A DNA stretch of 64,000 nucleotides from CSP1-4 sp963777975 (GTDB lineage: Bacteria; Chloroflexota; Limnocylindria; Limnocylindrales; CSP1-4), in the NCBI GenBank assembly GCA_963777975.1, contig CAVZSO010000005.1, forward strand, positions 186,001 through 250,000, read 5' to 3'. Within the stretch, counting starts at the first letter, position 1. Each line of letters opens with the position of its first letter. Both the position numbers and the translations under genes were made by a program. The notes under the pieces were generated by a model. The model was not told the origin of the DNA and ran no database searches. It saw only the letters and a program-made list of their open reading frames with translations. Positions 54,276 through 62,331 of the stretch are shown in pieces.

Positions 54276-55590
54276 TGCGGGCGCCGATGTCCAGGGCGAG
54301 CGCGTCCGCTTCCCGCGCGGCATGTGCCGGCGGATCGTGCAGGCGTCCGCCCCGAGCGACTTCTGGCAGGTCGCCCGGAACCCGGCGCGCAACGTCCACA
54401 TCGGCGGCATGAGCACCGTCTTCGCGCCGGCCTACGGGCCGCCCTTCGTGCGCGACCTCGACAACGGGCGCCGCTACGGGACCATCGAGGACTTCCGCAA
54501 CTTCGTGAAGCTGGCCTACATGACGCCCTACCTGCACCACAGCGGCGGGACCGTCTGCGAGCCGGTCGACCTGCCCGTCAACAAGCGCCACTTCGACATG
54601 GTCTACAGCCACATGCGCTGGTCCGACAAGCCGTTCATGGGCTCGGTCACCCAGCCGCAGCGCGCCCAGGACACGGTCGACATGGCGCGCATCCTCTTCG
54701 GTCCGGAGTTCCTCGAGGACAACGTCACGATCCTCAGCCTCATCAACGCCAACTCGCCGTTGGTGTGGGACTCGGTCATGCTCGGCGCCGCGCGCAACTA
54801 CGCACTGGCCAACCAGGCGACCATCATCACGCCCTTCATCCTGGCCGGAGCCATGTCGCCGGTCACCGCCGCCGCCGTCTGTGCGCAGACGCTGGCCGAG
54901 GCGCTGGGCTGCATGACCTTCGTCCAGCTCGTCCGCCCGGGCGCGCCGGTCGTGCTCGGCTCGTTCGCCAGCTCGATCTCGATGCAGTCGGGCGCACCCA
55001 CGTTCGGCACGCCCGAGCCCGCTCTCGTCCTGTATGCCATGGCGGCCCTGGCGCGAAGGCTCGGGGTCCCCTTTCGGTCGGGCGGCTCCTTGTGTGGATC
55101 CAAGATCCCCGATGCCCAGGCAGCCTACGAATCGGCGGCCACGCTCCAGCCGACCGTCCTGGCCGGCGTCAACTTCGTGCTCCACGCCGCCGGCTGGCTG
55201 GAGGGCGGCCTGGCCATGGGCTATGAGAAGTTCATCCTCGACGTCGATCAGTGCGGGATGATGGGCGTCTTCATCGAGGGCATCGACCTGTCGGAGAACG
55301 GCCAGGCGCTCGACGCCATCCGCGAGAACGGGCCGGGTCAGCACTTCCTCGGCACGGCGCACACGCTGGCGAACTTCGAGACCGCCTTCTACCGCTCGAC
55401 CGTGGCCGACAACAACTCCTTCGAGCAGTGGCTCGAGGATGGCAGCAAGGACGCGGCCCAGCGCGCCAACGGTGTCTGGAAGAAGATGCTCGCCGAGTAC
55501 GAAGCTCCGCCCATCGATCCCGGCATCGACGAGGCGCTCCTCGACTTCATCGCCCGGCGCAAGGCGTCCTTCCCGGATTCGGACGTCTAG
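54049..55590 (+). CDS. MttB-family quaternary amine methyltransferase, non-pyrrolysine
   Basis: A 513-residue methyltransferase of the trimethylamine/glycine betaine family (MttB/MtgB). Landmarks are FEVLSEEGLALIEHNADTIL, VGLDFRNDADALRLL, a central barrel with HHSGGTVCEPVDLP, SLINANSPLVWDSVM, FVQLVRPGAPVVLGSFASSI and KFILDVDQCGMMGVF. There is no internal UAG, so it lacks pyrrolysine and should act on quaternary amines such as glycine betaine rather than trimethylamine. GGAGGAG five bases before the ATG fixes the start inside the tail of the preceding frame. The stop is TAG and is in frame with the next gene. Confidence 0.92.
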   Translation: MTDETTRRRAGGRAARQAARAHDTTVHPPFLTRTMAPFEVLSEEGLALIEHNADTILEEVGLDFRNDADALRLLRDAGADVQGERVRFPRGMCRRIVQASAPSDFWQVARNPARNVHIGGMSTVFAPAYGPPFVRDLDNGRRYGTIEDFRNFVKLAYMTPYLHHSGGTVCEPVDLPVNKRHFDMVYSHMRWSDKPFMGSVTQPQRAQDTVDMARILFGPEFLEDNVTILSLINANSPLVWDSVMLGAARNYALANQATIITPFILAGAMSPVTAAAVCAQTLAEALGCMTFVQLVRPGAPVVLGSFASSISMQSGAPTFGTPEPALVLYAMAALARRLGVPFRSGGSLCGSKIPDAQAAYESAATLQPTVLAGVNFVLHAAGWLEGGLAMGYEKFILDVDQCGMMGVFIEGIDLSENGQALDAIRENGPGQHFLGTAHTLANFETAFYRSTVADNNSFEQWLEDGSKDAAQRANGVWKKMLAEYEAPPIDPGIDEALLDFIARRKASFPDSDV

Positions 55591-55599
55591 GTCTCGCGC

Positions 55600-56469
55600 G
55601 TGGCCCGACGGGAACTCGCTCCATCGGCCCAGGCCGCCATCGCCGGCGTTCTCGAGGCGCCCAAGTTCGAGCTCATCCCGCTCAAGAACGTCGACGACCA
55701 GGCGGCGTTCCTGCCGCCCGGGGCGACGGTCTCGGTGACCGCCTCGCCGGCCAAGGGCATCGAGGCCACGGTCGAGCTCTGCGAGCGGCTCGAGGCCAGG
55801 GGCTTCCACGTCATCCCGCACCTCTCGGCGCGCATGATCCGCGATCGGGGCCACCTGGCGGAGCTGCTCGCCCGCCTCGACGCGGCGGCGATCGACCATG
55901 CCTTCGTCGTCGGTGGCGACGCCGAGCAGCCGGGCGAGTACCTGGACGGCCTGTCGCTGCTTCGGGCGATGGCCGAGATCGGCAGTGGCCTGACGGACAT
56001 CGGCGTGCCCTGCTACCCGGATGGCCACGCCACCATCGCCGAAACGGCCCTGCGCCAGGCACTCGCGGACAAGCAGCCCTTCGTGCAGTCGATGACGACC
56101 CAGATGTGCTTCGATGCGAGAGCCATCACGACCTGGCTGGCCGATCGTCGCGCAGCCGGGATCACGCTGCCTGTCTGGATCGGCCTGCCTGGTGTCGCCG
56201 AGCTGCACAAGCTGATGCTCATCAGCGCGCGCATCGGCGTCGCCGACACCAAGCGCTTCCTGGCCAAGAACACGCGCCTCGTCGGTCGGTTGGTGCGCCC
56301 CGGTGGCTACAGCCCGCACGGACTGCTGGAGGGCCTGGCGCCCGCGCTGGCCGACCCCACGGCGGACATCCGCGGTCTCCACATCTACACGTTCAACCAG
56401 GTCGAGACGACCGAGGAATGGCGCCATCGGTACCTGGAACGGCTGCTGGCTGTCCCGGCGAGCGCGTGA
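55600..56469 (+). CDS. Methylenetetrahydrofolate reductase family protein (MetF-like)
   Basis: A 289-residue flavin-dependent MTHFR-type barrel. It has FELIPLKNVDDQAAFLPPGATVSVT, HVIPHLSARMIRD, AFVVGGDAEQPGEYLDGL, IGVPCYPDGHATI and the late QSMTTQMCFDARA, with LHIYTFNQVETTEEW at the end. In this locus it should oxidise methyl-THF to methylene-THF. The GTG start is nine bases after the MttB-gene stop, in the same frame, without a Shine-Dalgarno sequence, which implies translational coupling. It is shorter than canonical MetF at the N-terminus but keeps the barrel. Confidence 0.87.
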   Translation: MARRELAPSAQAAIAGVLEAPKFELIPLKNVDDQAAFLPPGATVSVTASPAKGIEATVELCERLEARGFHVIPHLSARMIRDRGHLAELLARLDAAAIDHAFVVGGDAEQPGEYLDGLSLLRAMAEIGSGLTDIGVPCYPDGHATIAETALRQALADKQPFVQSMTTQMCFDARAITTWLADRRAAGITLPVWIGLPGVAELHKLMLISARIGVADTKRFLAKNTRLVGRLVRPGGYSPHGLLEGLAPALADPTADIRGLHIYTFNQVETTEEWRHRYLERLLAVPASA

Positions 56470-56523
56470 TGCCGCCGTATCATGTCGCCACCCCGCAACC
56501 GCTCCGCGCGAAGAGAGGCGACG

Positions 56524-56946
56524 ATGCCCGGCACCGATGACAAGCTCGACCTGATCCGCAAGGTCCCGCTCTTCGCGACCTGCGATCGTCGGGACATCAA
56601 GCAGATCGGCGCGCTGGCCGAACTCGTCGACCTGCCGGCCGGCAAGGTCATCGTGCGCCAAGGCGCCACCGGACACGAATTCTTCGTCGTCTCGAAGGGC
56701 GCCTTGCGTGTCGAGCGCGACGGTCGGGTCATCAACCGTTTGGGGCCCGGACAGTTCGCTGGCGAGATCGCGCTCATCGACGGCGGGCCACGAACCGCCA
56801 GCGTCGTCGTGGATGAGCCATCGACGGTGCTGCTCATGGGTCACCGAGAGTTCCACTCCCTGCTCGAGCAGTACCCGACGATCCAGCTCAAGATCCTGCA
56901 GGTCCTGGCCAAACGGGTGCGGGCGACGGATCCCGAGTCGATCTGA
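56524..56946 (+). CDS. Stand-alone cyclic nucleotide-binding domain protein
   Basis: A 140-residue protein consisting of one Crp-like effector domain: LIRKVPLFATCDRRDIKQIG, GKVIVRQGATGHEFFVVSKGALRVERDGR, and the phosphate-binding cassette FAGEIALIDGGPRTASVVVDEP (Gly-Glu-x-Ala, with Arg-Thr-Ala). It ends shortly after the C-helix and has no DNA-binding part. GAGAGG precedes ATG at 56524. It could be a regulatory subunit for an unknown partner. It lies between the demethylation operon and fhs. Confidence 0.83.
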   Translation: MPGTDDKLDLIRKVPLFATCDRRDIKQIGALAELVDLPAGKVIVRQGATGHEFFVVSKGALRVERDGRVINRLGPGQFAGEIALIDGGPRTASVVVDEPSTVLLMGHREFHSLLEQYPTIQLKILQVLAKRVRATDPESI

Positions 56947-57117
56947 CGCGCCCGGTATCAGGCGCCTGATGTCCGCGCCAGATGGATGGCGTCAGCCGGC
57001 TGGTCCGCCTGGCCGTCGAACATGATGACGAGCACCTCGGATCGTTGACGGGGCCAGCCTCGCGAGCCGCCGCCGCGACCTAGAATCCAGCCCCCACCCA
57101 AGGAGCGACCGAGCCCG

Positions 57118-58833
57118 ATGTCGATGCCCAGCAGCCTCCAGATCGCCCAGGCCGCCTCGATGCGCCCGATCGCCGACATCGGCGCCGAGCTGGGGCTGCT
57201 GCCCGAGGAGCTCGAGCTCTACGGGCCGTACAAGGCCAAGATCAGCCTCGACGTCCTGCGCCGACTCGCCGACCGCCCGAACGGCCGCGAGATCCTCATC
57301 ACGGCCATCACCCCGACCCCGCTCGGCGAAGGCAAGACGACCACGACCATCGGCCTGGCCCAGGGCCTCAATCGCATCGGCGTGCGCACGGCGGTCGCCA
57401 TCCGCCAGCCGTCCCTCGGCCCTGTCTTCGGCATCAAGGGTGGCGCGGCCGGCGGCGGCTACAGCCAGATCGTGCCCATGGAGGACTTCAACCTCCACCT
57501 GACCGGCGACAACCACGCCGTGACCGCGGCCCACAACCTCGCCGCGGCCTTCATCGACAACCACCTGCACCACGGCAACGTCCTGGGCATCGAGCCACAC
57601 TCGATCTCCTGGCCGCATGTCGTGGACATCAGCGACCGGGCATTGCGACACGCGGTCATCGGCCTTGGTTCGGCCGAGGACGGCATCCCGCGCGAGACCG
57701 AGTGGCAGATCAGCGTTGCCTCGGAGGTCATGGCCATCCTCGCCCTGGCGACGGACATCCACGACCTGCGCGCGCGCTTCGGCCGCATCGTCGTGGCGCG
57801 CACGCGCGACGACAAGCCGGTCACGCTGGAGGATCTCAAGGTCGCCGGCGCGATGACCGTCCTGATGCGGGACGCCATCAAACCCAACCTGCTCCAGACG
57901 CTCGAGGGCGGTCCGGCCTTCGTCCACGCCGGGCCGTTCGCCAACATCGCCCACGGCAACTCGTCCGTGCTGGCCGATCGGGTCGCCCTCAAGCTCGTCG
58001 ACGCGGTTTGCACAGAGGCCGGCTTCGGGGCCGACATGGGCGCCCAGAAGTTCATGGACATCAAGTGCCGCCTGGGCGGCATCCGGCCGTCAGCAGCGGT
58101 CGTCGTGGCCACCATCCGGGCGCTCAAGATGCACGGCGGCGTGGGCAAGATCGTGGCCGGCAAGCCGCTCGACCCGGCACTCGAGGCCGAGGACCCAGAG
58201 GCGGTCCGACGCGGCGCCGCCAACCTGGCCAAGCAGATCGAGAACATGCGCCTGTACGGTGTGCCGGTCGTGGCCGCCGTCAACGCCTTCCCGACCGACG
58301 CTCCATCCGAGGTCGCCGCCCTGCGTGAGGTCGCCCTGGCCGCCGGTGCCTCGTCGGCTGTCGTCGCGTCGCACTTCGCCGACGGTGGCGCTGGCGCCGA
58401 GGATCTGGCCCGAGCCGTATGGGCGGTGGCACAGGCGAGCGGTCCGGATGGCGCCACCGACTTCCGCTTCCTGTACCCCGACGAGATGCCCCTGGCCGAG
58501 AAGATCGAGACCATCGCCACCCGCATCTATGGCGCCGACGGGGTGGACTTCGGGGCCGGCGTGCTGAAGACCCTTGAGCGTATCGAGTCGGATGGTCATC
58601 GCAGCCTGCCCATCTGCATGGCCAAGACGCACCTCTCGCTCTCGACCGACGCGACCAAGAAGGGCCGTCCGTCCGGCTTCCGCGTGCCGGTTCGCGACGC
58701 TCGTCTCTTCGCGGGCGCCGGCTTCGTGACCGCCTACTGCGGCGACATGCGCACGATGCCCGGCCTGCCATCACGACCAGGCGGCGAGGGCGTCGACATC
58801 GACGCCGAGGGCAACGTCGTCGGCCTGTTCTAG
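57118..58833 (+). CDS. fhs: Formate-tetrahydrofolate ligase
   Basis: A 571-residue enzyme that interconverts formate, THF and ATP with 10-formyl-THF. The P-loop TPTPLGEGKTTTTIGLAQGL and the signature GIKGGAAGGGYSQIVPMEDFNLHLTGD are clear, as are VRALKM-like VVATIRALKMHGGVG and the C-terminal GAGFVTAYCGDMRTMPGLP. Length is normal. With FolD, the FchA-like protein and MetF-like protein it closes a route from methyl-THF to formate that yields ATP. Transcription may begin in the 170-base gap before it, which holds no other gene. Confidence 0.95.
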   Translation: MSMPSSLQIAQAASMRPIADIGAELGLLPEELELYGPYKAKISLDVLRRLADRPNGREILITAITPTPLGEGKTTTTIGLAQGLNRIGVRTAVAIRQPSLGPVFGIKGGAAGGGYSQIVPMEDFNLHLTGDNHAVTAAHNLAAAFIDNHLHHGNVLGIEPHSISWPHVVDISDRALRHAVIGLGSAEDGIPRETEWQISVASEVMAILALATDIHDLRARFGRIVVARTRDDKPVTLEDLKVAGAMTVLMRDAIKPNLLQTLEGGPAFVHAGPFANIAHGNSSVLADRVALKLVDAVCTEAGFGADMGAQKFMDIKCRLGGIRPSAAVVVATIRALKMHGGVGKIVAGKPLDPALEAEDPEAVRRGAANLAKQIENMRLYGVPVVAAVNAFPTDAPSEVAALREVALAAGASSAVVASHFADGGAGAEDLARAVWAVAQASGPDGATDFRFLYPDEMPLAEKIETIATRIYGADGVDFGAGVLKTLERIESDGHRSLPICMAKTHLSLSTDATKKGRPSGFRVPVRDARLFAGAGFVTAYCGDMRTMPGLPSRPGGEGVDIDAEGNVVGLF

Positions 58834-59661
58834 GCCGGGCTGCGTCGGACGGCGAGCAAGGTGATGTCGTCGGCTGGCTCGGCATCGGCCGCGAAGCGTT
58901 CGAGGGCGGCCATGATGGCGGCGACCACGTCGTTGGCAGTCCCGCCATCGACCTCACCGACCACGTCGAGCAGACGCTCGAGTCCGAATCGACGCCCGTC
59001 CGGCCCCGTGGCGTCGGTCACACCGTCGGTGTAGGCGACGAACAGGTCACCGGCTCCGAGGGTCACCGTCCGGTCGACGGACGGACAACCGCTCGAAGAG
59101 CCCGAGCATCTCGCCGGGCGACCGAAGCTCCCGGAGGCGGTGCGAACCGCTGCGTCGAAGCAAGGGGAATTCGTGGCCTGCCGATGCGTAGCGAAGTCGT
59201 CCATCGGCGGCGTCGAGCACCGCGACGAGAGCGGTCAGGAAGAGGCCGGTTCGCGCGTCGCGGACGAGGACGCGATTGGTTCGTCGGAGCGTGTCCGACG
59301 GCCCGCTGCCGTTGTAGGCCGCCGAGCGCATGACGGCCCGACTGAAGGCCATCATCAGGGCGGCAGGCAGGCCCTTGCCGGTCACGTCCGCGACGACCAG
59401 TCCAAGCGTGTGGCGCGGGGCAGGGAGGTCATAGACGTCGTAGAAGTCGCCGCCCACCATCCTGGCCGCGCGGTACGCGACGGCGATCTCCCAGCCCTCC
59501 GGCGCCGGAGGGTCGGCCGGCATGAGGTTGAGCTGGATCCGGCGAGCGAAGGCCAGGTCGCGCTCCGCCCGAAGCCGCTCACTCGCCAACTTGGCACGGA
59601 GCCGCTCGATCTCGCGATCGCGAGGATCATCCGGTGCGTCCTCGCACCGGCGGCGTGTCAC
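58830..59661 (-). CDS. PP2C-type SpoIIE phosphatase, RsbU-like (frameshifted)
   Basis: A phosphatase of about 276 residues that would dephosphorylate the STAS protein encoded upstream. A short coiled coil (DREIERLRAKLASERLRAERDLA) leads into the catalytic fold: MVGGDFYDVYDLP, VVADVTGKGLPAALMMAFSRA, then, in the second frame, VTLGAGDLFVAYTDGVTDA and PADDITLLAVRR; the metal-binding Asp residues are kept. The break sits at a tandem GACG repeat (59076-59086): removing one 4-base copy restores GLFERLSVDRTVTLG. Total length is 3n+1. GTG start. It is convergent with fhs, overlapping by four bases. Confidence 0.82.
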
Positions 59662-59685
59662 GCTCAGTCATCGCGAGCCGGCGGC

Positions 59686-60105
59686 TCAGAACGCAGCGAT
59701 CGCGTCGGCCTCGTCCGTCCGGACGTCGATGAAGCGATCCATGCCCGTTCGCTCCATGACGCGCCGGAGCGAGGAGCCAGGTGCATCAGGGATGAGCACC
59801 TTGACATGCGGTTGGAGACCGGCCTCGACGGACGCCTCCAGCGCGTGATGGGCCGCCCAGCCCGATTCCAGGTCGGGCGGCTCGCTGCCGTTGAAGATCA
59901 GCGCCAGGCTGTGCAAGGCGACGAGGCCGGAACTGCCCATGAACGGCACGTTCCGGAGGTCGACGAGCAGGTCTCGGTCGCCCTCCGCGTACAGGCGCCG
60001 TCCTTCATCGATGAGCGCCTCGTAGGTCGACGCGTCGAGGTCGCCCTCGACACGCAGGACGGTGACCGGGATGCGGCCCTGGACTCGATCAACGGTGGTC
60101 GTCAC
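59686..60105 (-). CDS. STAS domain anti-sigma factor antagonist, RsbV-like
   Basis: A 139-residue STAS protein. The strand VLRVEGDLDASTYEALIDEG and the phosphorylatable serine loop LRNVPFMGSSGLVALHSLALIF are typical; the C-terminal part includes LQPHVKVLIPDAPGSSLRRVMERTGMDRFIDV. A linker of about 20 residues (GSEPPDLESGWAAHHALEASV) is longer than in RsbV. It should be the switch protein bound by the kinase and released by the phosphatase encoded beside it. Confidence 0.88.
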   Translation of the reverse strand: MTTTVDRVQGRIPVTVLRVEGDLDASTYEALIDEGRRLYAEGDRDLLVDLRNVPFMGSSGLVALHSLALIFNGSEPPDLESGWAAHHALEASVEAGLQPHVKVLIPDAPGSSLRRVMERTGMDRFIDVRTDEADAIAAF

Positions 60106-60131
60106 TGCGTCCCTTCCTTTCCGCGACGGTT

Positions 60132-60560
60132 TCAGACATCGGGCGACAGCTTGAGGGCCAAGGTCAATTCGTTGCCATGGCCGCGGCGGCGCCGGTGCTC
60201 CATCCGGTCCACCGAGACGCGCGCGAGGTAGATCCCCAGGCCACCGGGCGCTCGACGACCGAGCGGGACGCGAAGGTCGGGTGCGGGTCGCGCGGTGGGA
60301 TCGAACAGCGGCGCCCGATCACGCAGACGGACGACCACCTCGTGGCCGTCGCCGGAGACTTCGACCTCGAGCGGCCCGCCTCGGCCACCATAGCCGTGCG
60401 TGATGACGTTCGCGACGGCATCGTCGACGGCGACCACCAGGTCGTCGACCGCCTCGGGTCTCGCCCCGAGTGAGCCAGCGGTCGTGTGCACGAATGCGCG
60501 GATCGCGGCGAGGTCAGACAACTCGGCGAAGGGCATGTCGAGCGTCCGAGTCGCGATCAC
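60132..60560 (-). CDS. Anti-sigma factor kinase, RsbW-like ATPase
   Basis: About 142 residues of a GHKL-type ATP-binding protein. The N box is DDLVVAVDDAVANVITHGYGG (Asn and His retained), the G1 box is around VRLRDRAPLFDP and the G2 box is GGLGIYLARVSVDRMEH. I use GTG at 60560 because it gives the first strand VIATRTLDMPF; TTG at 60575 and ATG at 60536 are alternatives. It heads a three-gene unit (kinase, STAS protein, phosphatase), a partner-switching module that probably controls a sigma factor not in this window. Confidence 0.83.
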   Translation of the reverse strand: MIATRTLDMPFAELSDLAAIRAFVHTTAGSLGARPEAVDDLVVAVDDAVANVITHGYGGRGGPLEVEVSGDGHEVVVRLRDRAPLFDPTARPAPDLRVPLGRRAPGGLGIYLARVSVDRMEHRRRRGHGNELTLALKLSPDV

Positions 60561-60693
60561 GGCACTGATTGTCAATCATCAGCCGTGCGGGCGTCCCTCT
60601 TGCGAGCGTAGCGGCTGCCATGCTCGTGGCCGGATGGGACCATCGGGGGAGGGCGCCTGACGGTGGCCGACCGCGAGGATTTCCACGCTGCTC

Positions 60694-60722
60694 TTGTCAG
60701 AATTCGTTGACCTGCGTACGAT
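60694..60722 (+). promoter_or_regulatory. Promoter of the IscA-type gene
   Basis: TTGTCA (60694-60699), a 17-base spacer and TACGAT (60717-60722) form a promoter about 80 bases before the start codon. The spacer contains CGTTGACCTGCGTAC (60705-60719), nearly the same 15-mer as at 17798-17812. The repeat within two unrelated promoters suggests a shared regulator. Confidence 0.5.
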
Positions 60723-60800
60723 GACTGGGTGCCAGGCACCAGCCTGGACTCGAACCGCCAGATACCTGACCCGCGACCGAGCGAGAGGACACCCATCCAG

Positions 60801-61226
60801 ATGCTGAACACCGAGCCCCAGCCGCTCAGCCCCATCGCCCCGGTCGCCGCCCCCAGCGCCGAAGTCCTCGTCCGTCTCTCGGATGCCGCGGCCGGCAAGC
60901 TGCGTGACCTGACGGCGGAAGAGACCAACCCCGCCATCGGGCTGCGCGTCTACGTCTACTCGGGCGGCTGCTCGGGCTTCCGCTACGGGATGATGCTCGA
61001 GGACCAGCCGACCAGCGAGGACGTGACCGTCGAGAGCAACGGCGTCCGCGTCTACGTCGATCAGGCGAGCACCCAGTATCTGACGGGCTCCGAGATCGAC
61101 TACGTCGACACCCTCATGGGTGCCGGCTTCACGGTCAACAACCCGAACGCCGTCTCCGGCTGCGGCTGCGGCAGCAGCTTCCGGACCGCCGAGTCGGAGG
61201 GCAGCCCGGGCGGCTGCAGCCACTAA
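60801..61226 (+). CDS. HesB/IscA-type iron-sulfur assembly protein (ErpA-like)
   Basis: A 141-residue A-type carrier. The three conserved cysteines are Cys57 (YVYSGGCSGFRYGM), Cys121 and Cys123 (NAVSGCGCGSSF), which bind the Fe-S cluster for transfer to target proteins. A short Pro-rich N-terminal extension (to about 20) and a Ser/Gly-rich tail with Cys139 are additions. ATG at 60801 is chosen; 60729 would add non-family residues. It is a stand-alone gene, with neither suf nor isc genes in view. Confidence 0.9.
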   Translation: MLNTEPQPLSPIAPVAAPSAEVLVRLSDAAAGKLRDLTAEETNPAIGLRVYVYSGGCSGFRYGMMLEDQPTSEDVTVESNGVRVYVDQASTQYLTGSEIDYVDTLMGAGFTVNNPNAVSGCGCGSSFRTAESEGSPGGCSH

Positions 61227-61358
61227 CCGACCGCGCGGCGCGGGGCGCGCCGCCAAGACCAACGACACGAGCCGTCGGGACGACCCCGGCGGCTCGACCG
61301 ATTCCCGTTGCCCGGACGCCCCGAACCGATAGCCACGACCGCTACACTGCGGCCAGCC

Positions 61359-62249
61359 ATGGAATTGCCGCTCTTCCCGCTTCACACCGTCCTCTGCCCG
61401 GGCGTCGCGCTGCCGCTCCACATCTTCGAGGAGCGCTACCGTCGGATGGTCGATCGCTGCGTCGACGCGGGAGAGCCATTCGGGGTCGTGCTCATCCGCG
61501 AAGGTCGCGAGACGGGACCGCTCGACGGCCGCATCTCGCGTATCGGCACGACGGCCGTCATCCGCGATGCGGGCCGCTATCCGGACGGCCGATTCGACCT
61601 CATGACGGTCGGTGGCCGGCGCTTCCGGATCGAGACCCTGACGGACAGCCAGGAGCCATACCTCATCGCCGACGTGCGCTACCTGCGCGAGCCGGTCGGC
61701 GATCCGGACATGGCGCGGACGCTCGCCGAGCGGGTCAGCGCGCGCTTCCTGCGCTACCTCGAGGTCCTGCAGCCTGCCCTCGAGGACGATGACGACGACG
61801 CCGACTACGAGGTCGAGGTCATCGTCGACGACGATCCGGAGGACATCGGCGTGTCCGGCTCAGCCGCCGCCTCGATGACCGGCGGCGAGGGCCGGAGCGA
61901 CCGCCACGCTGCGGGCGGCCCGGAGGACCGTGCTGAGGGTGGTCGAGGCAGCGCCGACGACGCGCCACCGGATCGCATCATCGCCGGCACCGAGGCCGAC
62001 CGGCGCGAGCTGCTCATGGCGGCCGCGCGGCGCCTCGTGGTGCCCGAGGACCCGACGGCCATCTCGTACGTCCTGTCCGGGCTCATCCAGGTCGAGCTGC
62101 CGTCCCGACAACGCCTCCTCGAGGCCGCCACCACCGAGCTGCGCCTGCGCCGCCTCGAGGGTCTGCTGGGTCGCGAGATCGACCTCCTCAACCGCGACCT
62201 GAAGCCGCTCGTGATCGACGCCAGGGGTGCCGCCGGCCGCCTGAACTGA
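61359..62249 (+). CDS. Lon N-terminal (LON substrate-binding) domain protein
   Basis: A 296-residue protein with the substrate-binding domain of Lon but neither ATPase nor protease. It opens MELPLFPLHTVLCPGVALPLHIFEERYR and carries FGVVLIREGRETG, DGRFDLMTVGGRRFRI and PYLIADVRYLREP. An acidic, disordered insertion (about 145-205, with DDDDDADYEVEV) splits the domain from a helical C-terminal part (LLMAAARRLVVPEDPTAISY onward). It may recognise misfolded proteins or act as an adaptor. The insertion is longer than is usual. Confidence 0.88.
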   Translation: MELPLFPLHTVLCPGVALPLHIFEERYRRMVDRCVDAGEPFGVVLIREGRETGPLDGRISRIGTTAVIRDAGRYPDGRFDLMTVGGRRFRIETLTDSQEPYLIADVRYLREPVGDPDMARTLAERVSARFLRYLEVLQPALEDDDDDADYEVEVIVDDDPEDIGVSGSAAASMTGGEGRSDRHAAGGPEDRAEGGRGSADDAPPDRIIAGTEADRRELLMAAARRLVVPEDPTAISYVLSGLIQVELPSRQRLLEAATTELRLRRLEGLLGREIDLLNRDLKPLVIDARGAAGRLN

Positions 62250-62331
62250 GCGCGCGGCGCGGGCCGAGCGACCTCGGGCAAGCCGCGGCGTCGGCCGCCA
62301 GCGCCAGCCACTGCCCCGTTACCCTGACAGG

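Noticed and set aside
54049..55590. Pyrrolysine-containing MttB
   Set aside because: The enzyme is full length without an internal UAG; the only UAG is its terminal stop, so the non-pyrrolysine branch is the better call.
53743..56856. A 1,037-codon reverse-strand open frame over the MttB and MetF-like genes
   Set aside because: It is antisense to well recognised genes, is rich in Asp/Arg/Gly/His typical of high-GC shadow frames, and has no family motif.
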